Assembly (NCBI GenBank): GCA_019155205.2
Contig: JAHNZQ020003148.1
Span: 467,199 to 531,198 of the forward strand
Direction: 5' to 3'
DNA: 64,000 nt
Source: Gracilaria vermiculophylla
Taxonomy: Eukaryota; Rhodophyta; Florideophyceae; Gracilariales; Gracilariaceae
Positions 1-11,329 of the stretch are shown here, piece after piece. Position numbers and translations under genes: made by a program. The notes below the pieces were generated by a model. That model saw nothing but the letters and a program-made list of their open reading frames with translations, made no database searches and had not been told where the DNA came from. Position 1 is the first letter of the stretch; each line of letters starts with the position of its first letter.

Positions 1-415
1 CACATGTATCACCATGAAACCTTGACCGTGGTTTATAGGTTCAAGAGCTCTTTGACGTCCCATTTTTGATGCCCAAGCCGGAAACCCAAGCGCAAAACCT
101 CCCATGTCTTCCCATCACTATGATTCGATACAATACGTATCGGTACTGGTCATTGCGCAGCAATGCGATACTCGTTACTGCTACCATCGACTGTATCCTT
201 TTGCCGTCTGTTTGAAAATATCTTGTCTCGTTCCCTCTTGTATTGCGTCCGTTCAGCGGCTTTGCTCGGTGCTATGAGCAATACTTCCAGCTCGCGTTGT
301 ACTCCTACCTGGTTTACTGAGAAAAGAGTGCCCAATCGACGACCAAGGTTCCCTACTGTAAACGCTCTTTGTTCTTTTGTTACCCAGATCTTTCATTTTC
401 ACAACATGCACAAAA

Positions 416-515
416 NNNNNNNNNNNNNNNNNNNNNNNNNNNNNNNNNNNNNNNNNNNNNNNNNNNNNNNNNNNNNNNNNNNNNNNNNNNNNNNNNNNNN
501 NNNNNNNNNNNNNNN
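416..515. other. Assembly gap, 100 N
   Basis: This is a run of exactly 100 N, the conventional placeholder for a scaffold gap of unknown size. Apparent open frames that cross it are artefacts. From 1 to about 1900 outside the gap I see no gene I can support; the short open frames on both strands look random. Confidence 0.95.
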
Positions 516-1919
516 GCGGCGGTGTACTTTACTGTGCAATGTATTAGCCATTTACGCAGCAATGCCGCTCAAGCGACGAGGGAATTGACAAGCTGCTACC
601 AACCGGATGTTCAGTGTGATAGGCAGCCTAAGAGGAATGTGCGATGTATGGACTCGATGTATGAGCTGGGTGTGTGCAATGTCCGGGGCATGTGAACACA
701 TGACCAGCAACGATGTGCTGGTGGGCGCTTTTGATTTGGTATTGCTCACAACTTGGGTGCTGGATACACGTGGTCGGCGCTATCGCTCTTTCTGAGCGCA
801 AGTATGGTCAGACAGCGTTTGATGAGGAGTTATCGATATGGGCGCTTTTCAGATAGAGCGGTGCGTACATAACGTGCGGGACTCTAGCTAGCAATCGAGG
901 GGATGAGGAATTTTTGGAACTTTATGGTGCTGAGCATCGAACAAAACGACACGTTAAGCCACGTTGCGCTCACAGAACAACAGAACATCCCTAAAGAAGA
1001 AGTGTTCGTTTGCCCTGCCTTCTTTCTTCTCCACAGCATCTTCTGATCGGATGCCAAAGCCGAAAAACCAAGACGCTGCCGACGTATAGCATGCAACCAA
1101 TGAGGAACGTGGCCTCAGAATCTGCTACCAACCAAAACGAGTCAGTTGAGAATATTCTCACAATTGCCAGTTCCATGTGCTTATCGCGGCCCTTCGCCAA
1201 TCCAAAAGTGGCCGCAACATCGAAACCCACCAATCCCAACTTCTCTGAGACATGTTAATCCCAAACTATGGCGCGCACATTCAAATTGCAATAAGAATAC
1301 TCTTGATATTACTAGCGTCTAGGCTTAATCGCTCTCAATACTGAAGTAGTTCGGGTCATCTTTACTATTCTATTTCGCTGCATTAAAAACATTGATCGCT
1401 CACATCACGCCCGGTAGCCGAAAAAATGATGGTCCCAATTACAAAAAGTATGTATCAAGCTTAAACTTCACAAATAAATGAAGTGATGATAATAATAATG
1501 CTAGTAATGTCTCTCTATATTATGGAAAGCCTTTTCTTCTGCAGCGATAGATGGTTTTTGGACTTGCGTACTACTTCTAAAAGTCACATATTCGTGCCAA
1601 GACTGCAACAGCTGAGAACCAATCTTTCGTTCATCGGGGTTTGTGTCGTTTTCGGGGATCGGAAACATTTTTGAAGCATGTTTTTTTTCTGACTACACCT
1701 GTGAAACAGATCAGAGAGCGTATTTTTATTCGCTACAGTCAACAAATACTTTCTTCCATTCCGGAACAATAAAAACGCATTCAATATATGCAAATGCGCA
1801 CTATTGTAAATAGGTGTAGTACAGAGCTTAGGATAAACTTGAGTAAACGCACTGTTGTTTTATCTCGATGACTCGGCTTGACTTCTATCATTCATCAAAC
1901 CTGGTCTGCAATTCTTTCT

Positions 1920-2080
1920 TATATAGTGTTCTCATGATGTTCTATAGTCTTCTAGAACTTCTAATAGTTTCTATCATAAAGCATAAAATACTTCTACATA
2001 ATTTCTTTTATAGAACCTTCTAGAAGTCTCTAGATATTAGCAGTTTCTAGTTGCTTCCTAGAAGCTTCTAGATGCTTCTA
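1920..2080. repeat. TTCTAGAA-rich imperfect repeat tract
   Basis: The stretch repeats TTCTAGAA and close variants in alternating orientation; two exact copies lie at 1950-1957 and 2018-2025, with partial copies around 2044 and 2055-2080. Inverted TTC/GAA units resemble eukaryotic heat-shock elements, but the tract also looks like a decayed simple repeat. No gene follows closely enough downstream to support a promoter role. Confidence 0.4.
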
Positions 2081-2509
2081 CAACACGCACCTCATCATCT
2101 TCTGGCGGGCAAATCTCATTAACTTCTTATTCTTGCAGTCGCATGTGCCTGTAAGCTCGTGCTATCCACCGTCACCGTTTTCGGTTTCCTCGGCAGGATA
2201 GAGAATTTGCAATGGAGAAAAAAGGCGAGTTGTGCGGGGATTTTCAAGTTACCGAATCATGTTGAAGCTCCAAGTGAGCTCAAAGCCAGCCATTGACTCA
2301 ATTGTAATACCAATCTTGATGGTGAGTACAGGCCAGTGAACATTATGCAGTCCATTGACGTACGCGCACTGCACCCTTTATCTGTTCTAAGGGTCTATGC
2401 TGAATTTTTTAAACTTCAAAAGAGTACAGATTGTGACAAACATTTTGCAAGTTACAATTTATTTTCTGTGACGTCGAAAGACAGTGTCTCAACCTCACTA
2501 CAATTTTCT

Positions 2510-5500
2510 TCAACGAGGGAGAGGGTGATGAACGAGGACAACGACGCTTTTCAGATTTTTTGCCAGGATGGAAACGGTGTCGACGTTACAGAGGTTTTCA
2601 ACTTTTGAGAAGGGATTGGAATGCAGGTATTTGTTGGCAGGGATGAGATCGCAGAAGTTGACTGGTTTTCCATCGCGCTCCAAACCTGGTCGACGTACTT
2701 GAAAGTGAAAACTGAGAGAGGCTGATGATGAGAAAAATAAAAGAAAGGAGACAAAGAGGGCGTTCCAGTGGTGTAACGCGTCGGAGCTTTCGATGGCACG
2801 CACGGTTTCGTTGTTTGTGGTGGATTTGGGCTTGAAACGTAGTTGGTAGTGGGCCTTAGAGAAGACATGTGCATTTTTGTATATGCTTGCATCGTTGAGG
2901 TGGGGACCTTTAAATCGGCGAATGTTTAAGACGATGTGATCGAGGAGATGAGAATTGAGTGTTTCTAAGCTAGAGGTGAGCTGTGGGCCAAGTATGGTAA
3001 CTGCTTTGCGAATAAAGAAGCAGATTTTAGCTCGGAGTCTGGAAGTGCTAGACTCAGTCCCCTCGGTGAAGGTGTTTTATGGCATGGCTGTAAAGAAGGT
3101 ATCCATGAAAAGAATATCTGTACAACTCGTGAAGACGTCGTTGAAGGGAGCTGAGTCGGCTTCATTGCAGCAGTGGTCGAAGAAAGCGCCGATGAAGGAG
3201 AACACCAGTTAGAGGACGCAGATTTTCTTTGCTATGAGCATGTCACGTACGCCGGCGATGTTAGAAAAACAGATGAGCTATTTGCGCTATACTCTCATGT
3301 AACACAGGGCGCACAGTTCACCATTTGAACTATCAACACGCCCCCTCGCCCTGTACTTCCTTACAGAACGAGACCTCAAGCTTACAGTAACCACATTTGA
3401 CCACTGCTGTACACATGTACAATTTCTCAGGCTCAGGTCACTTCTGGGAATTGAACCCAGGGTCCTTGCGTTTAGCTGGGTCCATAACCTGTTAGAAAAA
3501 CAGATGAGCTATTTGCGCTATACTCTCTTGTGCCACAGGGCGCACAGTTCACCATTTGAACTATCAACAGTCGAGGGTGGAAAGGTCTTTGAGAGCCTGA
3601 CCATTCTCGGAATGGGAAAAAACGATGTGTATTCTGATGGCAAGAGACTGTTCTCCGATAGAGGCGTGGATGGTGTTTGAGTGCTTCAAGGATAGAGATG
3701 CGGGCGGCACTGAAGAATTGGCAGGCGTTCGTAGACCCCACTGTGCTGAAGATATCTTCTGAACTGAACAGTTTGATAACAATGAGATTGGTTACCTTCG
3801 AGATACCGAGATGGAAGTTGTGAAGGGGTTCGAAATGGAAGCTGTTGTTGTGGGAGAGGTTTGAGGAGATGTTTAGAAGGGGATATGATTCGAAGAGGGA
3901 GGAGTACTTAGTGAGGGAGATGGACTGAGGGGAATCGTTGGCCTGTTCTTTATTGGTGATGGTAATTCTGGTCTTGCGATCGAGGAGGGCCTGTTTTGAC
4001 AAACAGAGGATTGCGGCATGGGAATGAAGTGCGTTCAAGTTATGAAGTAGGGTGCATGGGGTAAGGTTGGGAAGGGGAAGAAGGGGATAGGAGTGGCTGA
4101 ACATGCCTTTTTGGCATGTGTGCTGCTGTCGCAGTCCATAAGAGATTGCGCGGATGTCTTTGGCCTCGAGAATATCAGCGCAGTAGCTTTCGATGACTGG
4201 ATGGAATTTGCGGAGAATGCCGTGAGCGTCACGGAGAGAGAAACCAAGCAATCTAGAGCTGAGAAGTGGTTTGAAGTTGTGGATGCGTGCCCATTATTTG
4301 ATTTAGAGTTTCGTGTGGTGAGCGATGCTGGAGTAGATCTGATAAATGCTCCGTACTTTAGTGGAAAAGTATGTGCGATAGAAGTAGGTTGGAAAGTATT
4401 GGAGGAAGCTGAGGTCGTGGGAGATGCATTTGCAACACAGAGAGTCCCAGAAGGTAATGAAGGTGATGTGGAGGTGGTAAGTAGAGGCTGAGAAGCTTTC
4501 ACGCGAGGTGGAAGACTTATCGGAGTATATTTGGACGAAGCCGGTGAACGAGTGGATGCCGGTGACGTTTGTGCTGTTGAAAATGACGCTATCAGTGGTG
4601 GACTGCATGATTTCGGCTTTGAGGGCTGAAACTGTTCCATGTCCAAGTGCAGATGCCATGGAGTGTGCAAAGGGGAAAACTTCAGAAGCATTTTTTTTTT
4701 GAGATAGGGTGTAAAAATAGGTCTTCTTGAAGTGGGCGAGGGCAATTCTGTCACTTGTGGACGTCTATTGCACATTCGCAGAAGATGGTGGTGAAGAACG
4801 GGTGTTTGCGGTGGAAAGAGGTGCGGGAAGAGAAGCAGATGCTGCTGGTTCCGTGTTTGAAAAGATTTTTCTGCAGTTTAAGACGCTGTCTGGCAGAGGA
4901 GATAGAGTTTTGGAATGAATATTTGGAGAAGGCGGAGTGGTTGAGAAGGGAGATGAGCTCGTATGCTTTGCGGAGGCCGAGGTTGAAGGCGATAGAGGAG
5001 ATGTAGAGAATGAGTTGCGCGAGCTGTGAAAATATGGGGACAAAAGAGCAAGAGGGTTGTGGGGCGACTACGGAAGAGGAGACAGAACAGAGTGGGGTGT
5101 TTGTGATGTGGAATACTTCTTCGGTGAGAAGGGAGAGAGAGAGTTGCTGATGATGAAAGGAGTCGTGTTATGTGCGGGGGACGTTATCTGAAGGGCGGTT
5201 CGAGGATGGGGATGGAAGGGGGATGCGTGAGACAAGCTTGATGCGCATGTGAGAGTGGAAGTGGGCGGCACCATTGGCTGGGGAGAGAAAGCGTATGGTA
5301 GCGGTGCGGCACTAAGGGCACCTGAGGTGGTGGCGCAGGGTCAACGGGATGGAGCGGGTGGAGAATGCGCATCCATGGAAGCAGTAGTGCAGCATGGTGG
5401 AGTGCGGCCGGTGGGGAAGATTGGAAAGAGAGAAGGGTTGCGAAGAGAAATATTGGGCTTGGATGAAGGGTAGAAAGGAGGCAAGCGTGAACGTACCTGA

Positions 5501-5530
5501 ACGGCGTCGTAATAGGCAAGCAGGGTAGAA
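2510..5530 (-). pseudogene. Unrecognised degraded coding region (minus strand)
   Basis: On the minus strand, stretches of protein-like sequence with few stops run through several frames from about 5530 down to 2510. One frame is open over 3472-4251, the same frame over 4303-4659, and another ends at 2510 and is nearly open back to about 3258. Frame changes and in-frame stops indicate decay. A 311-bp TRIM element sits inside it. I recognise no domain. The upper third is rich in Ser and Pro. It could be a dead host gene or an old element ORF. Plus-strand frames in the same interval look like shadows. Between 5540 and 6060 the DNA is A+T-rich with nothing recognisable. Confidence 0.4.
3259..3569 (-). 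mobile_element. TRIM-type miniature LTR retrotransposon, copy 1
   Basis: This is a 311-bp element with terminal direct repeats of 79-80 bp (3259-3337 and 3490-3569), each starting TGTTA/TGTTG and ending in the inverted counterpart. On the minus strand the first LTR is followed at once by GGTTATGGACCCAGC. That sequence differs by one base from the complement of the anticodon arm of initiator Met tRNA, a half-tRNA primer site as in some copia-type elements. A G-rich polypurine tract precedes the other LTR (about 3338-3352 on plus, read as its complement). There is no coding capacity. Flanking bases GGCGA and GTCGA look like a 5-bp target duplication with one mismatch. A second copy lies at 61205-61513. 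Confidence 0.8.
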
Positions 5531-6063
5531 GAAGTGCCTTTATAAAACCCAATTTCTAATATCTCTATTTATCTATCTATTTAACATTCAATTCCACCAC
5601 CGTGGGGTTTGTTTCGATGCGGTAGAGGAGGGTACGGTGTAGAGATAAACTAGAAAACATGCATTTTTGTGCTAGATCTCGGTTTGCGAGAACTAGGATT
5701 TGTTCAGTTCAGTGCTACTTACATTTTATCTATAAATAGCAATTTTGAATACATGGAAGTATTTCAGGAAATTTGATATTCCAAATCTGAATAAATTTAC
5801 AGGTTTTGTGTTCATTTTGATACGTCCAAATGTGACCATCAAAACTGGCATTTCAAGATAACAAACGAAAGGTAACATTTTTTGTAAAAAACATCTGAAT
5901 AGCTTCTTTCTTTTCTTTTATTTTTTTCTTGCCTGGTTCAAAAGCGGCACGTCATTGACCTTTTTAGAGCGCTTTCTTGAAATCCTCTAGCATTCTAATT
6001 GAATTTATTTCCCTTATGCAAATGCATGAACGTGATTTAAACACTCCAATCTGCCACTATACT

Positions 6064-6540
6064 TTACACGGAGGCCATCTCGATAGAGTTACATTCTATT
6101 TTTCTGTCCTGATTACATATGACACGCCCATTGACGATCCGAGTACTCTTTTTTGCTCGTTTCACCACGTACCGATGGTAGTGAAGCCCGTACATTACAT
6201 TCTTCTCGTCAGCAATGGAGTTGGGTAGTTCCAAAGTATTCTCCTTTCTACCACATAAACGAATTCCCTGCGATTGTTCATCCCCTCTACTAAGCGCAGG
6301 TACACCGTGTAAATAGTCTCTGGCTTCCTCTACCTTTCTGAATTCCTGTGCAAGAAATACAGTCTCCATGACGCTTTGCAGGGTATATTTGATGATATAG
6401 AACCGGCCCTCAAAAATGATTTTCCGTTCATAATTCTATATCCCAAAAGGAAGCAGACCAGCACCTTTGTTTGGAGCTCTTGATTTTAATAGTTTCAGCC
6501 ATTTTCTTTGAAGAGAAGGATATGATGGGTTTGACTAAAG
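6064..6540 (-). pseudogene. Unrecognised ORF remnant
   Basis: A minus-strand open frame of 101 codons (6064-6369) continues upstream in the same frame to about 6540 with one stop. Its composition is protein-like, rich in charged residues, but I recognise no family. It may belong to an old transposon. Between 6540 and 6860 I see nothing further. Confidence 0.25.
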
Positions 6541-7039
6541 GTCATCACCATCGTCATAATCTTGATATGCTTGGCTCAGTAGCATTGTCACCTTTGCCAC
6601 GAAATCAGTTTTGGTGATTTTCTCACCATGTTTCATTGCCCGTGCAGCAGCCATTTCAACCTCACATCAAAAGCCACGAGACATTTGTGGCTGTCAATTG
6701 TTAGCCTTTGAATTTTCAAACTTCATAGTACTGTCGGCCTTCATTTCGTTCCCTGCTGCTTCGTGGCTTTCGCGTATGAATTCTGTCGTCTCAAGAATCA
6801 GAAAAGGCATCTTGTTAAGTCGAGACACTTTTACCCAGTTTATAGTACTTCTCCCGATTGAGTAGACCCCTCTGCTGTTGCAAACCCCTCTCTTCCCACC
6901 ACCTTGTAAATAAAGTACGCTTCAATTTCATATAATGCCTAAAAAACGCGCCAAAGTAGTACTAAAGTGCACCTTTTGCATAACATATAAGTAAAAACCG
7001 TTTCATAATCATAACACTACATCTTCAAAATTCATCAGT

Positions 7040-8035
7040 ATGGATCGAGTATCATCGCTTTCGCGCTCCGAACAGCTTAAAGTTGTACAGTTAATAGCTA
7101 ACGGAAAATCATATGTTGAGATTGGCCGACATTCAATGCGTAATCCGGTCACAATTATCCGTTTTCTTAAAAACCAATCAAGTTATGGAATAAGAAGATC
7201 CATAGGGCGTCCACATTAACTCAGTCCAGCAGATAAGCGCGGTATAAAACGGAAACTATGTCGAAAAAACGTTTCGTGCAAGAAAACTGCAAAAAACATA
7301 AACCTCAATGTATCTAAATCAACAATATGGATGGTAATTAATGAGAAGAATCTGTTCATGTATAATAGGATGAGGAAAAAATTCCTTTCAGAATATCACC
7401 AAACGCAAAAAAGGATTTCTTGGTGAGCAAACATGGCGCACTGGAAATATCAATGGGACACAGTCATATTTTATGATGAAAAAAAGTTCAACTTGGATGT
7501 TCCAGATTGTCTTAAATATGATTTTCATGATGTTAGAAAGTAACGCTCTGAATTTTATAAAAGACATTCTGGAGGCGGTTCTGGAATGGTATGGGCTGGT
7601 ATGTCAAAATATGGAAAAACAGAAACTGCCTTTATTGATGGCAATATGGACTCTGCACGCTACCAAGAAGTTCTTTATAACTACATGTTACCTTATGAAT
7701 ATTGTGGAGACGGAGAAAATTGTGTTTTTCAACAAGATAATGCTTTCTTTACACAAATCCAAATTGGTTTCAGACTGGCCACAAGAAGCTCACATCAAGG
7801 TCATGGGAGGGCCAGCGCACTCACCGGACTTGAAACCAATTAAAAATGTATAGGGTCTACTATCAAGAATGGTTTATGGCCATGGCAGGCAGAATAGTAC
7901 AGTTTTTGATTTTAAAACTGTATTAAGAATTGCTCGGATAAAATTCCAATTTCGGCTATTAATGGCTACATCAATTTAACTTCCAAATGCTGTGTTTGCG
8001 TTATTCAGCAAGAAGGTGGAAAATTAGTTACTGAG
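7040..8035 (+). pseudogene. Tc1/mariner transposase, dead (outer copy)
   Basis: Translation from the ATG at 7040 gives a Tc1-type N-terminal helix-turn-helix (LSRSEQLKVVQLIANGKSY). It then meets a stop at 7216-7218 and later frameshifts and stops. The DDE domain is recognisable: first Asp in VIFYDEKKFNLD, then GMVWAGMSKYG, second Asp in CVFQQDNA, and SPDLKPIKN where the family has an invariant Glu in PIEN. The Glu is Lys here, so the catalytic triad is broken as well as the frame. The gene would have cut and pasted its own element in the nucleus at TA sites. Confidence 0.85.
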
Positions 8036-8133
8036 TCTTCAAAACAGATTTAAATTTGATAAAGATGTTATGTTTTTGAAGCGGTTTTTGAACTTGAATT
8101 TCTTTTGAAACTCGATTTTATTGTCGTACAGTA

Positions 8134-9410
8134 CAGTGCGTTTCAAAAACATATTACCCCTCAAAAGTGCGCCATAACTGTACCGCAGACTAGATTTTGC
8201 ACATAGTCTATGTAGAATCGTTTCAAAGAGATGTGGACACCGTCTTCTTTTTAGTAAAAATGACTCAAGGTCTGCCACTTTCCAAGCAAGGACAGCATCA
8301 TAATTTAAATGTAGACGCCGAGAAACATTCTAACAGTGCTACTGCTAAAACAATAAAGCGTTCTAGGGTCACAATCGCTTCGTTTCCCAAACATCCGACT
8401 CCTTATGGATTAAAACGATCTCCAGGACTCCCAAAAAAGCCCAGCCTAACCGATAGAAGAGTAATTAAAAGAAAATTGTGCAAAGAAAAAGTATTGTGCG
8501 AAACAATTGAAATAAATCTCAATCTCAACGTTTCTAAATCAACTATATGGAGGCAGATAAACGACACAAATTTATTTAAATATAAAAAAATGAAAAAAAC
8601 TTTCTTTCTTAAAGACCATCACAAGCAGAAGAGAGATGAATGGTGTGCTGAAAAATGCTATTGGAAAAATGAATGGGAAAATATTATTTTTACTGATGAA
8701 AAAAAAGTTCAATTTTGACGCGCCAGATCGCTACAATTTTTATTGGCACGATCTTCGTGAGAAACGTCATGAGTTTTATATCAGGCAATCAGGTGGAGGC
8801 TCTGAAATGGTTTGGGCTGGCATTTCCAAAAAATGTTTAACAGAAATTGCCTTTGTTGAAACAAACATGAATGCGGAAAAGTATCAAGAAGTTCTATACA
8901 ATTATATGCTACCGTTCAGTTTCTGTTTCCATCAAGAAATTTTCATTTTTCAAAAAAATTATGCGCCTTTACACACTTTATCTTTAATCAAAAATTGGCT
9001 ACAAAAGTCTGAGGTATCTGTTTTAGAGTGGCCCGCGCGTTCACCAGATTTGAACCAAATTGAAAACGTTTGGGGACTGCTGTCGAGGATATTTTATGCG
9101 CATGCAAGGGAATTTTAGACAGTTTTTGACCTCAAAAACTGTATTAAAAATTGCTCACATTCCATAACAGTTTCAAGTGTAGAAAAGTACATCAATTCGA
9201 TGCCGAAACGTTGCATCAGCGTTATACAGAAAAAAGAATGCAACATAACATATTGAGCTTCGCGCAGTAAAGATTTAATATTGATGATCATATGTTTTTG
9301 AAACGGTTTTTACTTGACGTTTTTCTGAAATCCATTTTTGTAGGCGTACAGTATACATTTGGTAGTTTTTTGAGATTTTATAGCATGTCGTATGTTTTTG
9401 AAACAGTCCG
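8134..9410 (+). mobile_element. Tc1/mariner element, inner nested copy
   Basis: The element is 1277 bp, starting CAGTGCGTTTCAAAAACATA and ending with its near inverse complement (TATGTTTTTGAAACAGTCCG), flanked by TA on both sides (8132-8133, 9411-9412). It sits inside the outer mariner of the same family and orientation. An internal copy of the terminal motif near 9290 suggests two transposase-binding sites per end, as in some Tc elements. Confidence 0.85.
8260..9255 (+). pseudogene. Tc1/mariner transposase, dead (inner copy)
   Basis: The frame from ATG 8260 encodes the DNA-binding region and first catalytic Asp (IIFTDEKK). A one-base shift in the A-run at about 8698-8705 then moves the rest into another frame. 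That frame carries EMVWAGISKKC, FQKNYAPLHT and NQIENVWGLL. The second catalytic Asp (FQQDNAP in relatives) is lost, while the final Glu is kept. An in-frame TAG at 9116-9118 is followed by further family sequence (SMPKRC) to about 9255. The copy is dead by frameshift, stop and active-site loss. Confidence 0.88.
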
Positions 9411-10390
9411 TACCTAAGTCACGCTTTTCTACTTTGACACCAACGTTATAAGATTTTGAACGAGACTGTACGTCCAGTTACGGGGGTTAAGACCACGTTC
9501 TACAGCGCATCTACCTATGGGCAAACTATCAACTTCCGTTCTTGGGCATGATCCTGGAGGGCCAATAGCTCTCCACCTTCCTTCTTTTTCAAATCCACTC
9601 CACAACCCCTAACCCCATCACGCCGGGCACCGCAAGTCTCAACCTCATTCAACTCCCGGAACCCTTTTTTCAAGGGATAGTTTCCACCCCCCCGATCATA
9701 CCGGGATGTCTCAAAGTACAGGAGCTACTACAGAGTCGACGAACGGCCTGTACGAGATACTTTGAGACACCTTTCGCCGTGTTGCTTCGCTTTTCATTAA
9801 GAACATCATTTATATGGACAAAAAGATTGCATCCCGTCTAGCGTTGCTTAAAATTTTCGAAGAGAGGAAATGAAACAGAGCAAAACCGGAAAGACTAACG
9901 ATTCCACGAACACCGATAGTCCCTGTCTCCGTTGCGGAAAATTTCCGTCTATCATAAAACATCCTAGCAAAAACATTTGCACAAGAACTTTTAAGAGTGA
10001 TTCTCTCCGCTCGGAGGCAACGCACACTCATACACCTACCGAGTGGGGATCTTTCTTTTACCTCTCCCTCTAAAAGCTGCCGGGCAACCTCTGTCTTTCA
10101 CCCGATATTGTTGTGTTGTCCCTCAAGAGATTCTCACCGCCGAACTGCCTCTGCAGACAGAGATTCAGACGTCTTCGTTTGCCTTTCCTGCTTGCAGGGT
10201 ATTGCACAACAAGCGGTCTCTCTTCTCAGAAGGATCAATTGAATGTGTGTCTCCTCTTTGAGGATTTGTTTCCCGAAGATCTCAGTGGGTATCCCGTTTT
10301 TGTAGTTTTAAGATACCGAATAGGCCATCGAGGACGAAGCCTGTAATAACTCGCAGTCCCTTCCATCAAAGCGGTGATTACCCCGGCAAC

Positions 10391-11155
10391 TTGTTGGCTT
10401 CGCAGATCCCAAGACGGTCTGGATCGAGTCTAGTGGCAAGGGGTTCCAAATCTTTGGGCCATGACTTGGAAAACCTAGAACTCCTTCCAGCTTTGTCGCA
10501 AAGTCTTACACCCGCTGCTAGACGGCTTACGGCGATCCCCGCTGAAGCAGTTTTTCAAATAGCACCTGGTGCTGTTGGAAGCTTCCAGGTTAACGACCTG
10601 CTAGTACAGTTCCGCGTTTTCCAAGCTGCCCGGGAAACCCTTTCGAGGGAATGCACCACCCTGCGCGGGGTTGTTTAGGCTGACTCCGTGAGGGAAGTGG
10701 CCGAAGACTTATGTATTGTGATATCAGATGTCAACACCATACTAGAATGTTTTGGTGGACCGCCCGCCTTTGTAGAAGGATTTGAGACCCGGTTTAACCG
10801 TGTTCGATCCCGTTGCGAGACTTCGGAAAAAGCATTCCTGACAGATCCGCCAATCCTAGGTGGGGCAGCTGCAGTGTCTCGACGAGATGTTCAGAAAGAG
10901 ATGCAGGAGAACTGCCGCAGGCAGAAGCCCAAACGGCTTAAGCATGTTCAGTATGATGAAATTTCTACTTCGACGAGTTCTTCACTGAGTGATGTACAAG
11001 GTTCTCATAGCTCAGAGTCTGATACTGGAGAGCAAAAGAGGCGCTCATTTCGCTTCAAGCGGTCGTCGGCTACTGCTCATGCCATTCAGGCACACACGAA
11101 GGGCAGGAGCCACCTCGTCTGTGTTCTCGAAATGCTAGTTATGGCTGCTAGATAG
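10391..11155 (+). pseudogene. Unrecognised ORF with one in-frame stop (family Y)
   Basis: A single reading frame runs from 10391 to 11155 with one TAG at 10676-10678. Its C-terminal part is charged and serine-rich (around STSTSSSLSDVQ), followed by a basic stretch (FRFKRSSA). I recognise no domain. Sequence just upstream (about 10018-10080) resembles 26950-27010, so this is a repeated family, probably a retroelement gag-like or accessory ORF. It follows directly on the broken end of family X. The interval 10013-10390 shows only decayed frames. Confidence 0.35.
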
Positions 11156-11329
11156 CTAGTTACGAAAACAAATTCCAAGAAAATATGAGTTTTTTGGGTA
11201 TGCGCCAATTGCAAGCGCATGCGCGAAGTATATCAAAACTTTTGAGTTTTCTCCATGGCATTTCAGTATTCACCATCTGAAGTTATATGCTAAGTTCAAA
11301 TTTAGTGCTTAATATTCGCAGTTTTACTT

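Larger units (their letters stand above)
6913..9468 (+). mobile_element. Tc1/mariner element, outer copy (split)
   Basis: The left end reads AAGTACGCTTCAATTTCATA, flanked by TA (6911-6912). The right end near 9449-9468 reads as its diverged inverse, flanked by TA (9469-9470). A second mariner is inserted at a TA at 8132-8133. Removing that insert and its TA duplication leaves 1277 bp, exactly the length of the inner copy and typical for Tc1/mariner. The subterminal motif TATGTTTTTGAAGCGG at 8069 recurs in the inner copy. Confidence 0.75.
6860..10012 (+). mobile_element. Dispersed repeat family X, copy 1, interrupted by mariner
   Basis: Sequence on both sides of the mariner insertion (about 6860-6912 and 9469-10012) matches, in order, the uninterrupted family X copy at about 33555-34150. 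The match includes a C-rich leader, a TTGGGCATGATC segment and the start of its ORF (MSQS...). The ORF is broken here by stops and small indels, and the match ends near 10012, where unrelated sequence begins. Family X is a repeated unit of unknown type whose only ORF is the coiled-coil protein described for the second copy. Confidence 0.65.

Noticed and set aside
369..695. ORFs through the first N run
   Set aside because: They are open only because N is not a stop; there is no protein-like sequence on either side.
3430..3490. A tRNA gene, because of GGTTCAATTCCC and a T-arm-like hairpin on the minus strand
   Set aside because: There is no acceptor, D arm or anticodon arm in sense orientation. 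The segment is the internal part of the TRIM, where the tRNA resemblance is the complement of an anticodon arm.
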